Assembly (NCBI GenBank): GCA_038520475.1
Contig: JBCBLF010000301.1
Span: 1 to 5,331 of the forward strand
Direction: 5' to 3'
From: JBCCWF01 sp038520475
GTDB taxonomy: Bacteria; Cyanobacteriota; Cyanobacteriia; CAKZMO01
DNA: 5,331 nucleotides
Part shown: positions 1 to 5,149 of the stretch, piece after piece
How positions within the stretch are numbered: position 1 is the first letter of the stretch
Layout: each line of letters opens with the position of its first letter
Notes under the pieces: model-generated
Told to the model about the DNA's origin: nothing
The model's database searches: none
What the model saw: only the letters and a program-made list of their open reading frames with translations
Position numbers and translations under genes: made by a program

Positions 1-71
1 AGTTATGGATCTAACCATTTAGGCTAGGACACCAAGTATCATCCAGTTCCTTGATGCATCGCCAAATAGCT

Positions 72-102
72 GCCGTCTTATCCTAACGGAGCGGGCGACG
101 GC
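72..102 (-). terminator. possible weak hairpin downstream of infC
   Basis: GCCGTC (72-77) and GACGGC (97-102) form a perfect 6-bp inverted repeat around a 19-base loop, starting 16 bases past the infC stop codon. A small TCC/GGA hairpin could form inside the loop. No run of T follows on the minus strand, so this is not a classical intrinsic terminator. It could be a 3' stabilising structure or chance. Nothing else is recognisable between 1 and 117, and no gene follows infC within those bases. Confidence 0.25.
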
Positions 103-117
103 TATAACCCTAGATAC

Positions 118-657
118 CTACACCTTTTTCGGCGCAAGCATCATCATCATGTTGCGACCTTCTCGCTTGGGCATCTGCTGGACTTCAGCAAGCTCTTTCA
201 AGTCTGTTGCAAGCCGTTTGAGAAGCGTTTCTGCAAGATCACTATGCTGGATCTCACGGCCTCGAAACATAACAGTCGCTTTGACCTTATCGCCAGATTT
301 GAGAAATCGCTCAGCCTGATTAAGGCGAACGTTGTAATCATGTTCTCCAATCTTGTAGCGCATCTTAACTTCTTTGACGTCTGAGGTATGCTGCTTCTTG
401 CGAGCCTCTCGCGCCTTCTTTTCTTGCTCAAACTTATATTTGCCGTAGTTCATGATTCGACAAACAGGGGGATCAGCTTTATCACTGATAAGCACGAGGT
501 CGAGTTCCTTCTGCTGAGCCAACTTCAAGGCCTCGTATGGCTCCATGATTCCTAACTGTCCACCATCGGTATCGATCACCCTAATCTTAGGAAATCGAAT
601 GCGTTCGTTAATTGTTGGTAAATTTTGATTTCTACGATTTTGTTTGGTCAAAGCCAT
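118..657 (-). CDS. infC: translation initiation factor IF-3
   Basis: IF3 binds the 30S subunit, keeps it apart from 50S and proofreads initiator tRNA and start-codon pairing during initiation in the cytoplasm. From the ATG at 657 the protein is 179 residues, normal for the family. The N-domain begins with INERIRFP near residue 16 and carries the IF3 signature RIMNYGKYKFEQEK at 67-80. A lysine/arginine-rich linker helix follows (about 76-90), then the C-domain with MFRGREIQH (130-138) and the closing EGRNMMMM near 166-173. The frame stays open to a TTG at 663, two codons earlier. ATG is preferred because it leaves 15 residues before INERI, close to what I recall for cyanobacterial IF3. Neither start has a clear Shine-Dalgarno. 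IF3 controls its own synthesis in E. coli through a rare start codon, so the TTG is worth noting. No rpmI or rplT is visible in the 117 bases downstream. Confidence 0.97.
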   Translation of the reverse strand: MALTKQNRRNQNLPTINERIRFPKIRVIDTDGGQLGIMEPYEALKLAQQKELDLVLISDKADPPVCRIMNYGKYKFEQEKKAREARKKQHTSDVKEVKMRYKIGEHDYNVRLNQAERFLKSGDKVKATVMFRGREIQHSDLAETLLKRLATDLKELAEVQQMPKREGRNMMMMLAPKKV

Positions 658-670
658 GGGCAACGTGTCG

Positions 671-696
671 ATTGAATGATTCGAATTTATTGAATG
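671..696 (-). repeat. paired CATTCAAT repeats in the infC leader
   Basis: ATTGAATG occurs at 671-678 and again at 689-696, exactly 18 bases apart, with the palindrome ATTCGAAT (679-686) between them. On the infC strand this reads CATTCAAT, AATTCGAAT-like spacer, CATTCAAT, ending about 14 bases before the ATG. It lies where ribosome access to infC would be decided. A regulatory role is inference. Another CATTCAAT stands at 1219-1226 on the plus strand. Confidence 0.4.
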
Positions 697-711
697 TAAA
701 ACAACAGTGAG

Positions 712-756
712 CTTGCTAAGTTTAGACTACACATCTTAAACAGAAGATTTAGCAAG
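712..756 (-). promoter_or_regulatory. structured leader or operator upstream of infC
   Basis: CTTGCTAA (712-719) and TTAGCAAG (749-756) are a perfect 8-bp inverted repeat. Directly inside it GTTTA (720-724) pairs with TAAAC (737-741), giving 13 bp in two stacked stems with a 7-base bulge on one side. An alternative inner hairpin, ATCTT (733-737) with AAGAT (744-748), shares base 737 and would break the GTTTA/TAAAC stem, so the outer stem can enclose either of two inner folds. The structure ends about 55 bases before the infC ATG. If infC transcription starts upstream of 756 this is an mRNA leader element. If it starts downstream, it is a protein-binding site in the promoter. No T-run follows closely enough to call a terminator. 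Confidence 0.45.
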
Positions 757-827
757 ACAAACTACCTTTCATCTGAAACGCCTGACGCCACTTATCTAGA
801 CACAACTCAAACACCTTCATCTAAAAC
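732..827. repeat. three copies of CATCTNAAAC between infC and 847
   Basis: CATCTTAAAC (732-741), CATCTGAAAC (770-779) and CATCTAAAAC (818-827) differ only at one position. The second and third extend to a longer similarity, acctttcatctgaaacg (764-780) against accttcatctaaaacg (813-828). Start-to-start spacings are 38 and 48 bases. The first copy lies inside the infC leader inverted repeat. Iterated sites of this kind can be operators for a transcription factor. No known consensus was recognised. Confidence 0.35.
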
Positions 828-846
828 GTACCAGAATCAAGGCTAA

Positions 847-1206
847 ATGCGCTCAATATTCCCAGTACAAACGGTGAGCACCAGCAGTTTCGGGTCATAT
901 GATTCTACTAATCCCGCATATTCGCCATGGTACGACACCTTTTTCCAGATCGTTACGAACAGCATCGATTTGTTACGTAGTATTGTGAACACCCAGCGAA
1001 TTCGTTTGAATCAGCCCGAGTATTCATTCGATTTTTACTCCCATTGCTGTTTTGCTATCTCGCCTGAGCAGACGATCGCCTCAGTTCATATTTGTCTTCG
1101 TGTTATGGCTATAGCCCTTGACGTTAAGACATTGTTTAGGGCGCTCTCCGCATGCTCTAACCAACACTGGAACATAACGAAGCTAACTACAGCTATAGCC
1201 TCGTAG
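847..1206 (+). CDS. doubtful hypothetical protein, 119 residues
   Basis: The frame runs from an ATG at 847 to a TAG at 1204-1206. AAGG (839-842) sits 4 bases before the start, a short but usable ribosome-binding spacing. Against it being real: only 24 of 119 codons begin with G (V, A, D, E, G residues), about 20 percent, well below the third or so typical of bacterial genes. It has two glutamates and five aspartates, five cysteines with no metal-site spacing, no signal peptide, no membrane segment and no motif I recognise. It holds no perfect HIP1 octamer, and its stop lies in the loop of an inverted repeat. It may be chance, a decayed gene, or a small lineage-specific protein. I do not assign a function. 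Confidence 0.2.
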   Translation: MRSIFPVQTVSTSSFGSYDSTNPAYSPWYDTFFQIVTNSIDLLRSIVNTQRIRLNQPEYSFDFYSHCCFAISPEQTIASVHICLRVMAIALDVKTLFRALSACSNQHWNITKLTTAIAS

Positions 1207-1213
1207 GGCTATG
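1194..1213. repeat. GGCTATAGCC-type inverted repeat
   Basis: ATAGCC (1195-1200) and GGCTAT (1207-1212) form a 6-bp stem around a 6-base loop, with a T-G closing pair at 1194/1213. Related sequences are the perfect palindrome GGCTATAGCC at 1107-1116 and GGCTATAACCCTAG at 100-113 on the other side of infC. No T-run follows on either strand, so terminator function is weak. It is more likely part of a dispersed repeat family. Confidence 0.35.
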
Positions 1214-1236
1214 CGCCTCATTCAATCAATCATTGG

Positions 1237-1328
1237 TAGAACTTACGCAGTTGAAGTTTTTTCGCGGACACAGCCTGTGAAAAAACGTTATCAAAACCCA
1301 GAATCTTGTATGAAATACGTAAATCCTG
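1237..1328. mobile_element. 92-bp MITE-like element upstream of comF
   Basis: The left end TAGAACTTACGCAG (1237-1250) and the reverse complement of the right end, CAGGATTTACGTAT (1328-1315), match at 9 of 14 positions, with the core TTACG shared. ATTGG stands immediately outside both ends (1232-1236 and 1329-1333), as a 5-bp target-site duplication would. Inside, GTTTTTTC (1256-1263) and GAAAAAAC (1279-1286) form an 8-bp hairpin. The element is non-coding. From memory, ACTTACGCA-type ends are frequent in cyanobacterial interspersed repeats, but this could not be checked. It ends 37 bases before the comF ATG, so it may contribute to or disrupt the comF promoter. Confidence 0.45.
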
Positions 1329-1354
1329 ATTGGGTACTTTGAGGGCATCAGAAT

Positions 1355-1359
1355 GAGGG
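1355..1359 (+). promoter_or_regulatory. comF ribosome binding site
   Basis: GAGGG lies 6 bases before the ATG at 1366, a good Shine-Dalgarno position that fixes the comF start. A second GAGGG stands at 1341-1345 as part of an imperfect duplication, gagggcatca (1341-1350) and gagggtgcatca (1355-1366). The upstream copy is too far from the ATG to serve it. Confidence 0.6.
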
Positions 1360-1365
1360 TGCATC

Positions 1366-2124
1366 ATGTGGCAGTGGCAGTCGTTTGTTAATTTCTTCTT
1401 CAAGTCATCGTGTGCCTTGTGTCAGCGCCCTGTCGATACATCCATTTGTGCCGATTGTTGGGCTAAGGTCAGCCAGTGCCAAATTCCCTTGCACCAAAGC
1501 TTGACGATACAACCATTCGGAAAATCATCGGTCATGGTTTTAGCTTGGGGAGAATACACAGGTGACTTGCGGCGGGCGATCGCCACCCTCAAATACAACA
1601 ATCAACCCATGATTGGGCATTCCCTCGGACAAGCATTGGGGCAGACCTGGAATCAGCTGATGAAGCAGCCTCATCATCAGATCACGCAGCTTCTATCCAA
1701 ACGGATAGTGACTCCAAAATCTCGACTCCTTAAGTCCCAAACCATCAAATCTCAGAATATCGTTGCAGTCCCCATTCCAATGCATATGACAAAGCTCAAG
1801 AAACGAGGCTTCAATCAAGCGGTTCTCATTGCAGATGCGTTTTGTCGGATAACAGGCATTCCCCTAGCCAAACATGGACTAAAGCGAGTATCGGACACTA
1901 AGGCTCAATTCAGCCTATCCATTCAAGAGCGCGAACAAAACTTAGCAGGAGCTTTTATGCCTTGTTCCCAATGGGTGCGGCGATCGCCCAATGCATCGAT
2001 TTTATTGATTGACGATATTTACACCACCGGAGCAACGGTCAGATCAGCAGCTCATACCCTACAAAAAGTTGGATGCGATGTTTTAGGAGTCGCGGCGATC
2101 GCACGTCCACGGATTTACAAGTAG
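1366..2124 (+). CDS. comF: ComF family phosphoribosyltransferase-like protein
   Basis: ComF proteins combine a small zinc-binding module with a type I phosphoribosyltransferase fold. They are needed for DNA uptake in naturally competent bacteria, and a Synechocystis homologue has been linked to transformation and phototaxis. The chemical reaction is not firmly established. The 252-residue protein has Cys16-x2-Cys19-x8-Cys28-x2-Cys31, the ComF zinc knuckle. It then has LKYN near 75-78, VPIPMHMTKLKKRGFNQA (135-152), and the PRPP-binding loop ILLIDDIYTTGAT (212-224) with both aspartates. Residues 101-131, before VAVPIP, are an extra basic Ser/Lys-rich stretch that makes the protein slightly longer than many relatives. 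ATG 1366 is supported by GAGGG. Three HIP1 octamers lie inside. The kinase-like gene starts 104 bases downstream on the same strand, so co-transcription is possible. Family assignment is secure; the cellular role is by homology. Confidence 0.93.
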   Translation: MWQWQSFVNFFFKSSCALCQRPVDTSICADCWAKVSQCQIPLHQSLTIQPFGKSSVMVLAWGEYTGDLRRAIATLKYNNQPMIGHSLGQALGQTWNQLMKQPHHQITQLLSKRIVTPKSRLLKSQTIKSQNIVAVPIPMHMTKLKKRGFNQAVLIADAFCRITGIPLAKHGLKRVSDTKAQFSLSIQEREQNLAGAFMPCSQWVRRSPNASILLIDDIYTTGATVRSAAHTLQKVGCDVLGVAAIARPRIYK

Positions 2125-2125
2125 A

Positions 2126-2154
2126 CGGATATTCCGACCTCTTCGTTCGGTTTT
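2126..2154 (+). terminator. weak hairpins after comF
   Basis: CGGA (2126-2129) pairs with TCCG (2133-2136), or alternatively CCGA (2134-2137) pairs with TCGG (2147-2150), which is followed by TTTT (2151-2154). Both stems are only 4 bp and they exclude each other. This is too weak to predict reliable termination, so read-through into the kinase-like gene is quite possible. Confidence 0.2.
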
Positions 2155-2228
2155 GGGTCTAGTGTTAGTCGACAGCAGTCGTTATCGTATTGGGTAAGAG
2201 TAGATTCAGTTGTAGCCCTCAAAACCAA

Positions 2229-3983
2229 ATGCCTAGCTGTAAGTGGTACTTGCCAACTCTTGCTGAGATCATGCAAATTTCAGAACCAATGGATGAATCC
2301 GTTGGTTCTGATTATTCAAGCTGCCCCATCAACCCGAAATCTGTGGGGACGCCGCGTGCTCAGAGAGAATGGTATAGCGGCATCACAAGTTTGAATACTC
2401 TTTTAGAAAGACTATTGGAATCAACGCCACTAGTCGCTCCAGATAGTATTCCGTCTTCAATTGAAGGATTGCCGACCTCAATCGAAGGCATTGTTATTTC
2501 AGGGCCACTACCTGTTCTAGGTCGGGTTAGGTTAATTCGAAGATTCTCTAGTTGGGTGCTGACTGGAGGTATTGGGCAACCCCATGTCCCCAACCCGTTC
2601 CAACTCTTACCATCTGCAGATATCGCTGCATCTGCAACAAATTCCACTGTTTCATTACCACTGCTACCAGATGACCCACTGGGAGCCGAACCGTTTTGTT
2701 TGGTGCTAACGCGTGAGTTTAGTCTCATTATGGCGCTGAACATTGCTTCAGACAGCTCATCAAGTTTCCAGTCAACCGCGCAGTCACCGTCTCCTGAGCA
2801 ATTCCTGTTTTCCTTCACGCCTGAAGTCGTTTGGCAGGGGTGGCGATCGCTCCGGTCACGATTGGAACTAACAACGCCGCAGATTGTTCATAAGCTTGAT
2901 GGTTTGGTTGACCAGTTTGCGCCAATTACACCTGATTATCGACTCGTCGCTGACTTCAGTCGATTGATGATTGCGAACTTCCCAGATGAAGCGATCGCCT
3001 CTCCAAGTTCACCTCGAAAAGGGACATCTGGTGCATCTCGCTTCGTTAAAGTGAATTCACGGAAATCCACGAAGAAGTCCAACGTGAATTTGTCATCGTT
3101 TCCTCAAGCCCAATCACGGAAACAGCCCACCAGCACCCAACACATCCCGTTTGCAGCTACAGAGCCGATTAAATCGAATTCAGATGATTGGCCTCTACCA
3201 GGGACAGACGCTGCGGAACAAACTAGACCCACCTACTTGTTTGATGCCGAGCTGTTAAGGGCGATCGCTCACGAGGTTCGTACACCGCTTGCTACCATCC
3301 GAACGCTGACTCGACTCCTGCTCAAACGCAAGAGTTTGCCTGACATCGTCTTGCGGCGTTTAGAGATGATTGATTCAGAATGCACGCGACAGATTGACCG
3401 TTTCGGCCTCATCTTCCGCGCAGCTGAATTGCAAGAAAAGCCGGATAGCTATGGTCATACGCCTCTCGCACGCATCTCCCTCATTCAAGTTCTGGAACAA
3501 AACTTGTCTCAATGGCAACACGCTGCCGAGCAACGGAACGTGAGTCTCGACGTCGTACTACCCAACACTTTGCCGACGGTGTTGAGTGACCCGCGAATGC
3601 TGGAGCAAGTGTTATCTGGTCTGATGGATCAGCTCACTCATGCACTGCCATCAGGGAGTCAAATCGAAATTAGGGCAATGCCTGCAGGAAGTCAGGTAAA
3701 GCTACAGTTTTTCTCAACTTCTCCAACCTATACTCGCTCATTCTCATCGTCTGCATCAACGGACAAAGAGACTGCTGGAAAACACAGTGAGTCTATTTTT
3801 AGTACGACGCTGAAGTCTATTGGCCAGCTTCTGATGTTTCAGCCAGAGACAGGCAATCTTAGCCTCAATCCTGATGTAACCAAAAACCTATTCCACGCAC
3901 TGGGTGGTAAATTCACGATTCGTCAATATCCTCATCACGGTGAAGTCTTAACCATCTTCCTCCCACTTGATGAGGTGGCGTAA
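2229..3983 (+). CDS. histidine-kinase-like protein with degenerate ATP-binding domain
   Basis: From the ATG at 2229 the protein has 584 residues. The frame extends to a TTG at 2190, but ATG keeps KWYLPTLAEIM at the N-terminus, which looks like a conserved start. No Shine-Dalgarno is clear. Residues 1-250 are a soluble putative sensor module with PLLPDDPLGAEPFCLVLT (145-161). It faintly resembles the DICT sensory domain, a weak impression. A Ser/Lys/Thr-rich, probably disordered linker spans about 258-332. The HisKA dimerisation domain has the phosphoacceptor in AIAHEVRTPL, His348, with Glu349 and Thr352. The C-terminal domain keeps DPRMLEQVL (454-462) and ALGGKF (557-562). The usual N-box NLxxN is Gly464/Gln468, no DxGxG is visible, and the G2 position reads GNLSLN. 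There is no membrane segment. It could be an atypical kinase, a phosphotransfer protein or a pseudokinase. No response regulator is nearby. Confidence 0.85.
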   Translation: MPSCKWYLPTLAEIMQISEPMDESVGSDYSSCPINPKSVGTPRAQREWYSGITSLNTLLERLLESTPLVAPDSIPSSIEGLPTSIEGIVISGPLPVLGRVRLIRRFSSWVLTGGIGQPHVPNPFQLLPSADIAASATNSTVSLPLLPDDPLGAEPFCLVLTREFSLIMALNIASDSSSSFQSTAQSPSPEQFLFSFTPEVVWQGWRSLRSRLELTTPQIVHKLDGLVDQFAPITPDYRLVADFSRLMIANFPDEAIASPSSPRKGTSGASRFVKVNSRKSTKKSNVNLSSFPQAQSRKQPTSTQHIPFAATEPIKSNSDDWPLPGTDAAEQTRPTYLFDAELLRAIAHEVRTPLATIRTLTRLLLKRKSLPDIVLRRLEMIDSECTRQIDRFGLIFRAAELQEKPDSYGHTPLARISLIQVLEQNLSQWQHAAEQRNVSLDVVLPNTLPTVLSDPRMLEQVLSGLMDQLTHALPSGSQIEIRAMPAGSQVKLQFFSTSPTYTRSFSSSASTDKETAGKHSESIFSTTLKSIGQLLMFQPETGNLSLNPDVTKNLFHALGGKFTIRQYPHHGEVLTIFLPLDEVA

Positions 3984-3986
3984 CAT

Positions 3987-4009
3987 GCTCTGGAGTTCGC
4001 CAGCAGAGC
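3987..4009. terminator. hairpin between convergent kinase and amidase genes
   Basis: GCTCTG (3987-3992) and CAGAGC (4004-4009) form a perfect 6-bp stem with an 11-base loop. An alternative CTGG/CCAG stem (3990-3993, 4000-4003) lies within it. It sits in the 50-base gap between the two stop codons, where a bidirectional terminator would be expected. No T-run follows on either strand, so the call is tentative. Confidence 0.35.
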
Positions 4010-4033
4010 GTTCCAAGCCGCTGTAACGTGCTG

Positions 4034-4861
4034 TTAAACAAACACGCGATGCTTCAGCGACGGCATCTGTAAGCGAACCTGATTGAGGCGGGACTGTTCA
4101 ATAGGGGCGATCGCCACTCCAGTTTGGTCACCGGCATCAGCCAAGATACCGCCCCACGGATCAATGATCATGGCATGACCATGGGATTGTCGACGCGCAT
4201 AGTGTCGTCCAGTCTGTGCCGGAGCAATCACATAACACGTATTTTCAATCGCTCGGGCCTGGAGCAACACCTGCCAGTGGTCTTTTCCTGTAAATGCCGT
4301 GAATGTGGCTGGAATAATTAAGACTTCCGCACCTTTATCAGCTAAATGACGATAAAGCTCAGGGAATCGCACATCATAGCAAACGGATAAGCCCAAATTA
4401 CCGAGCTTCTCAGATGAATAAATCGGCGGCAGCTTCTGACCAGCGAGTACCGTTTTCGACTCCCGATAGGTATTGCCATCTGGGAGGTTGACGTCAAACA
4501 AATGGACCTTTTCATAACTTGCCAGGATATCGCCTGTGACCCCAACCAACACCGCCTTGTTCAAGACTTTTTGAGCGTCCGCTGTCTGGCCTTCGGTAGG
4601 CATGGGAAATCCACCGCCCAGAATCGTAATCTGATAACGCTGAGCCATCGTCTTAAGAAACTTAAGACTCATGGATGAAATCTCATACACTCGCTCTAAC
4701 TTCGTTTCATCACTGCCCAAAAACGAAAAATTTTCTGGTAAACAGACGAGTTCTGCTCCCTGGCGAACTGCCAGGTCAATCAAGTCTTCAGCCTGACTCA
4801 AGTTTGCTTGAACATCAGGAGAGCTATTCATCTGAACAGCAGCGGCGAGATACGAATTCAT
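4034..4861 (-). CDS. carbon-nitrogen hydrolase, Nit1/Nit2-like amidase
   Basis: This is a nitrilase-superfamily amidase, acting on C-N bonds in the cytoplasm. At 275 residues it has the family's normal size and a complete triad: Glu43 in LPENFSFLG, Lys118 in YEKVHLFDV and the nucleophile Cys161 in SVCYDVRFPELYR. IPATFTAFTGKDHW (183-196) and LLQARAIENTCYV (199-211) complete the fold. The LFDVNLPDGNTYRES stretch places it with the Nit1/Nit2 branch. Known members hydrolyse deaminated glutathione or 2-oxoglutaramate or 2-oxosuccinamate, repair or recycling reactions that return useful acids. Which substrate applies cannot be read here. The ATG at 4861 has no Shine-Dalgarno but aligns with the usual LAAAVQMNS start. 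It converges with the kinase gene, with 50 bases between stop codons, and carries one HIP1 octamer. It appears monocistronic. Confidence 0.93.
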   Translation of the reverse strand: MNSYLAAAVQMNSSPDVQANLSQAEDLIDLAVRQGAELVCLPENFSFLGSDETKLERVYEISSMSLKFLKTMAQRYQITILGGGFPMPTEGQTADAQKVLNKAVLVGVTGDILASYEKVHLFDVNLPDGNTYRESKTVLAGQKLPPIYSSEKLGNLGLSVCYDVRFPELYRHLADKGAEVLIIPATFTAFTGKDHWQVLLQARAIENTCYVIAPAQTGRHYARRQSHGHAMIIDPWGGILADAGDQTGVAIAPIEQSRLNQVRLQMPSLKHRVFV

Positions 4862-5087
4862 AAATACGAAAGCAATGGAGCGACGTGAACAAAGAAATTA
4901 TGCGTTCAGTTTAGGAGAATTAGTTGCAACAAAAGAAAAAGTTTCTCCGACAGCCTGGGGTGAAATATGTCAAATGTTGATCACAAGGCAGCCGTTCAAC
5001 GTGACGCAAATACAGCAAAGATCAAGTGGCTGATATAGAGAACCTGAATTGACGAGGCTAGAGAGTGAAGCCGAAAACCCCGTCATA

Positions 5088-5112
5088 CAGACATCCAGTC
5101 AACTACAGTCTG
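5088..5112. promoter_or_regulatory. operator-like inverted repeat before the sRNA promoter
   Basis: CAGAC (5088-5092) and GTCTG (5108-5112) are inverted around a 15-base centre, overlapped by CCAG (5095-5098) with CTGG (5110-5113) and by the direct repeat CAGTC (5096-5100, 5106-5110; period 10). It ends just before the proposed -35 hexamer, a normal position for an activator site. It does not match the NtcA pattern GTA-N8-TAC. No known regulator was recognised. Confidence 0.25.
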
Positions 5113-5113
5113 G

Positions 5114-5145
5114 TTCTCAATAACCCCCGTTAATCATACTATAAG
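5114..5145 (+). promoter_or_regulatory. candidate sigma-70-type promoter for a small RNA
   Basis: TTCTCA (5114-5119) lies 17 bases before TACTAT (5137-5142), four of six matches each to TTGACA and TATAAT. TATAAG (5140-5145) is a better -10 match but would have a 20-base spacer. Either gives a start near 5149-5152. The match alone is modest. Its support comes from the strong terminator that follows about 80 bases later on the same strand. Confidence 0.35.
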
Positions 5146-5149
5146 GCTC

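Larger units (their letters stand above)
664..1365. other. 702-base stretch without a convincing gene
   Basis: This gap separates divergent infC and comF. It contains, in order, the infC leader with its inverted repeat (712-756), three copies of CATCTNAAAC (732, 770, 818), a doubtful reading frame (847-1206), GGCTATAGCC-type repeats (1107-1116 and 1192-1213), a MITE-like element (1237-1328) and the comF ribosome binding site. I see no tRNA, rRNA or recognisable protein motif. No perfect HIP1 octamer falls here, whereas the 2.5 kb of comF plus kinase carry six. One single-mismatch copy (ACGATCGC) stands at 1072-1079. Confidence 0.6.
1576..4114. repeat. seven HIP1 octamers GCGATCGC
   Basis: Exact copies start at 1576, 1980 and 2095 (comF), 2843, 2991 and 3261 (kinase-like gene) and 4107 (amidase). 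Four encode an Ala-Ile-Ala type run, and the copy at 3261 encodes the residues directly before the phosphoacceptor histidine. A random octamer is expected about once in 65 kb, so seven in 5.3 kb is a strong enrichment and the main reason for assigning the window to a cyanobacterium. None lies in infC or in the intergenic DNA. Confidence 0.95.

Noticed and set aside
198..431. 77-codon frame overlapping infC in another frame
   Set aside because: It lies wholly within conserved IF3 coding sequence and has an arginine/lysine-rich, motif-free composition typical of an out-of-frame shadow.
679..687. TTCGAATC-like sequence resembling a tRNA T-loop on the minus strand
   Set aside because: The flanking bases do not form a T-stem, and no anticodon arm or acceptor stem is present.
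1308..1335. GTA/TAC spacing resembling an NtcA site before comF
   Set aside because: The spacings are 5 and 13 bases, not the 8 of GTA-N8-TAC.
2360..2818. 152-codon open frame antisense to the kinase-like gene
   Set aside because: It lies entirely inside a well-supported gene on the other strand, has no recognisable motif, and its Ser/Gly-rich composition follows from the plus-strand codons.
4124..4863. Short frames within the amidase gene on both strands (4124-4321, 4342-4545, 4675-4863)
   Set aside because: All overlap the conserved amidase coding sequence and show no independent motif or ribosome binding site.
4968..4973. Perfect TTGACA hexamer on the minus strand upstream of the amidase
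   Set aside because: No acceptable -10 hexamer lies 16-19 bases downstream (TCGGAG or CGGAGA), so I do not call a promoter.
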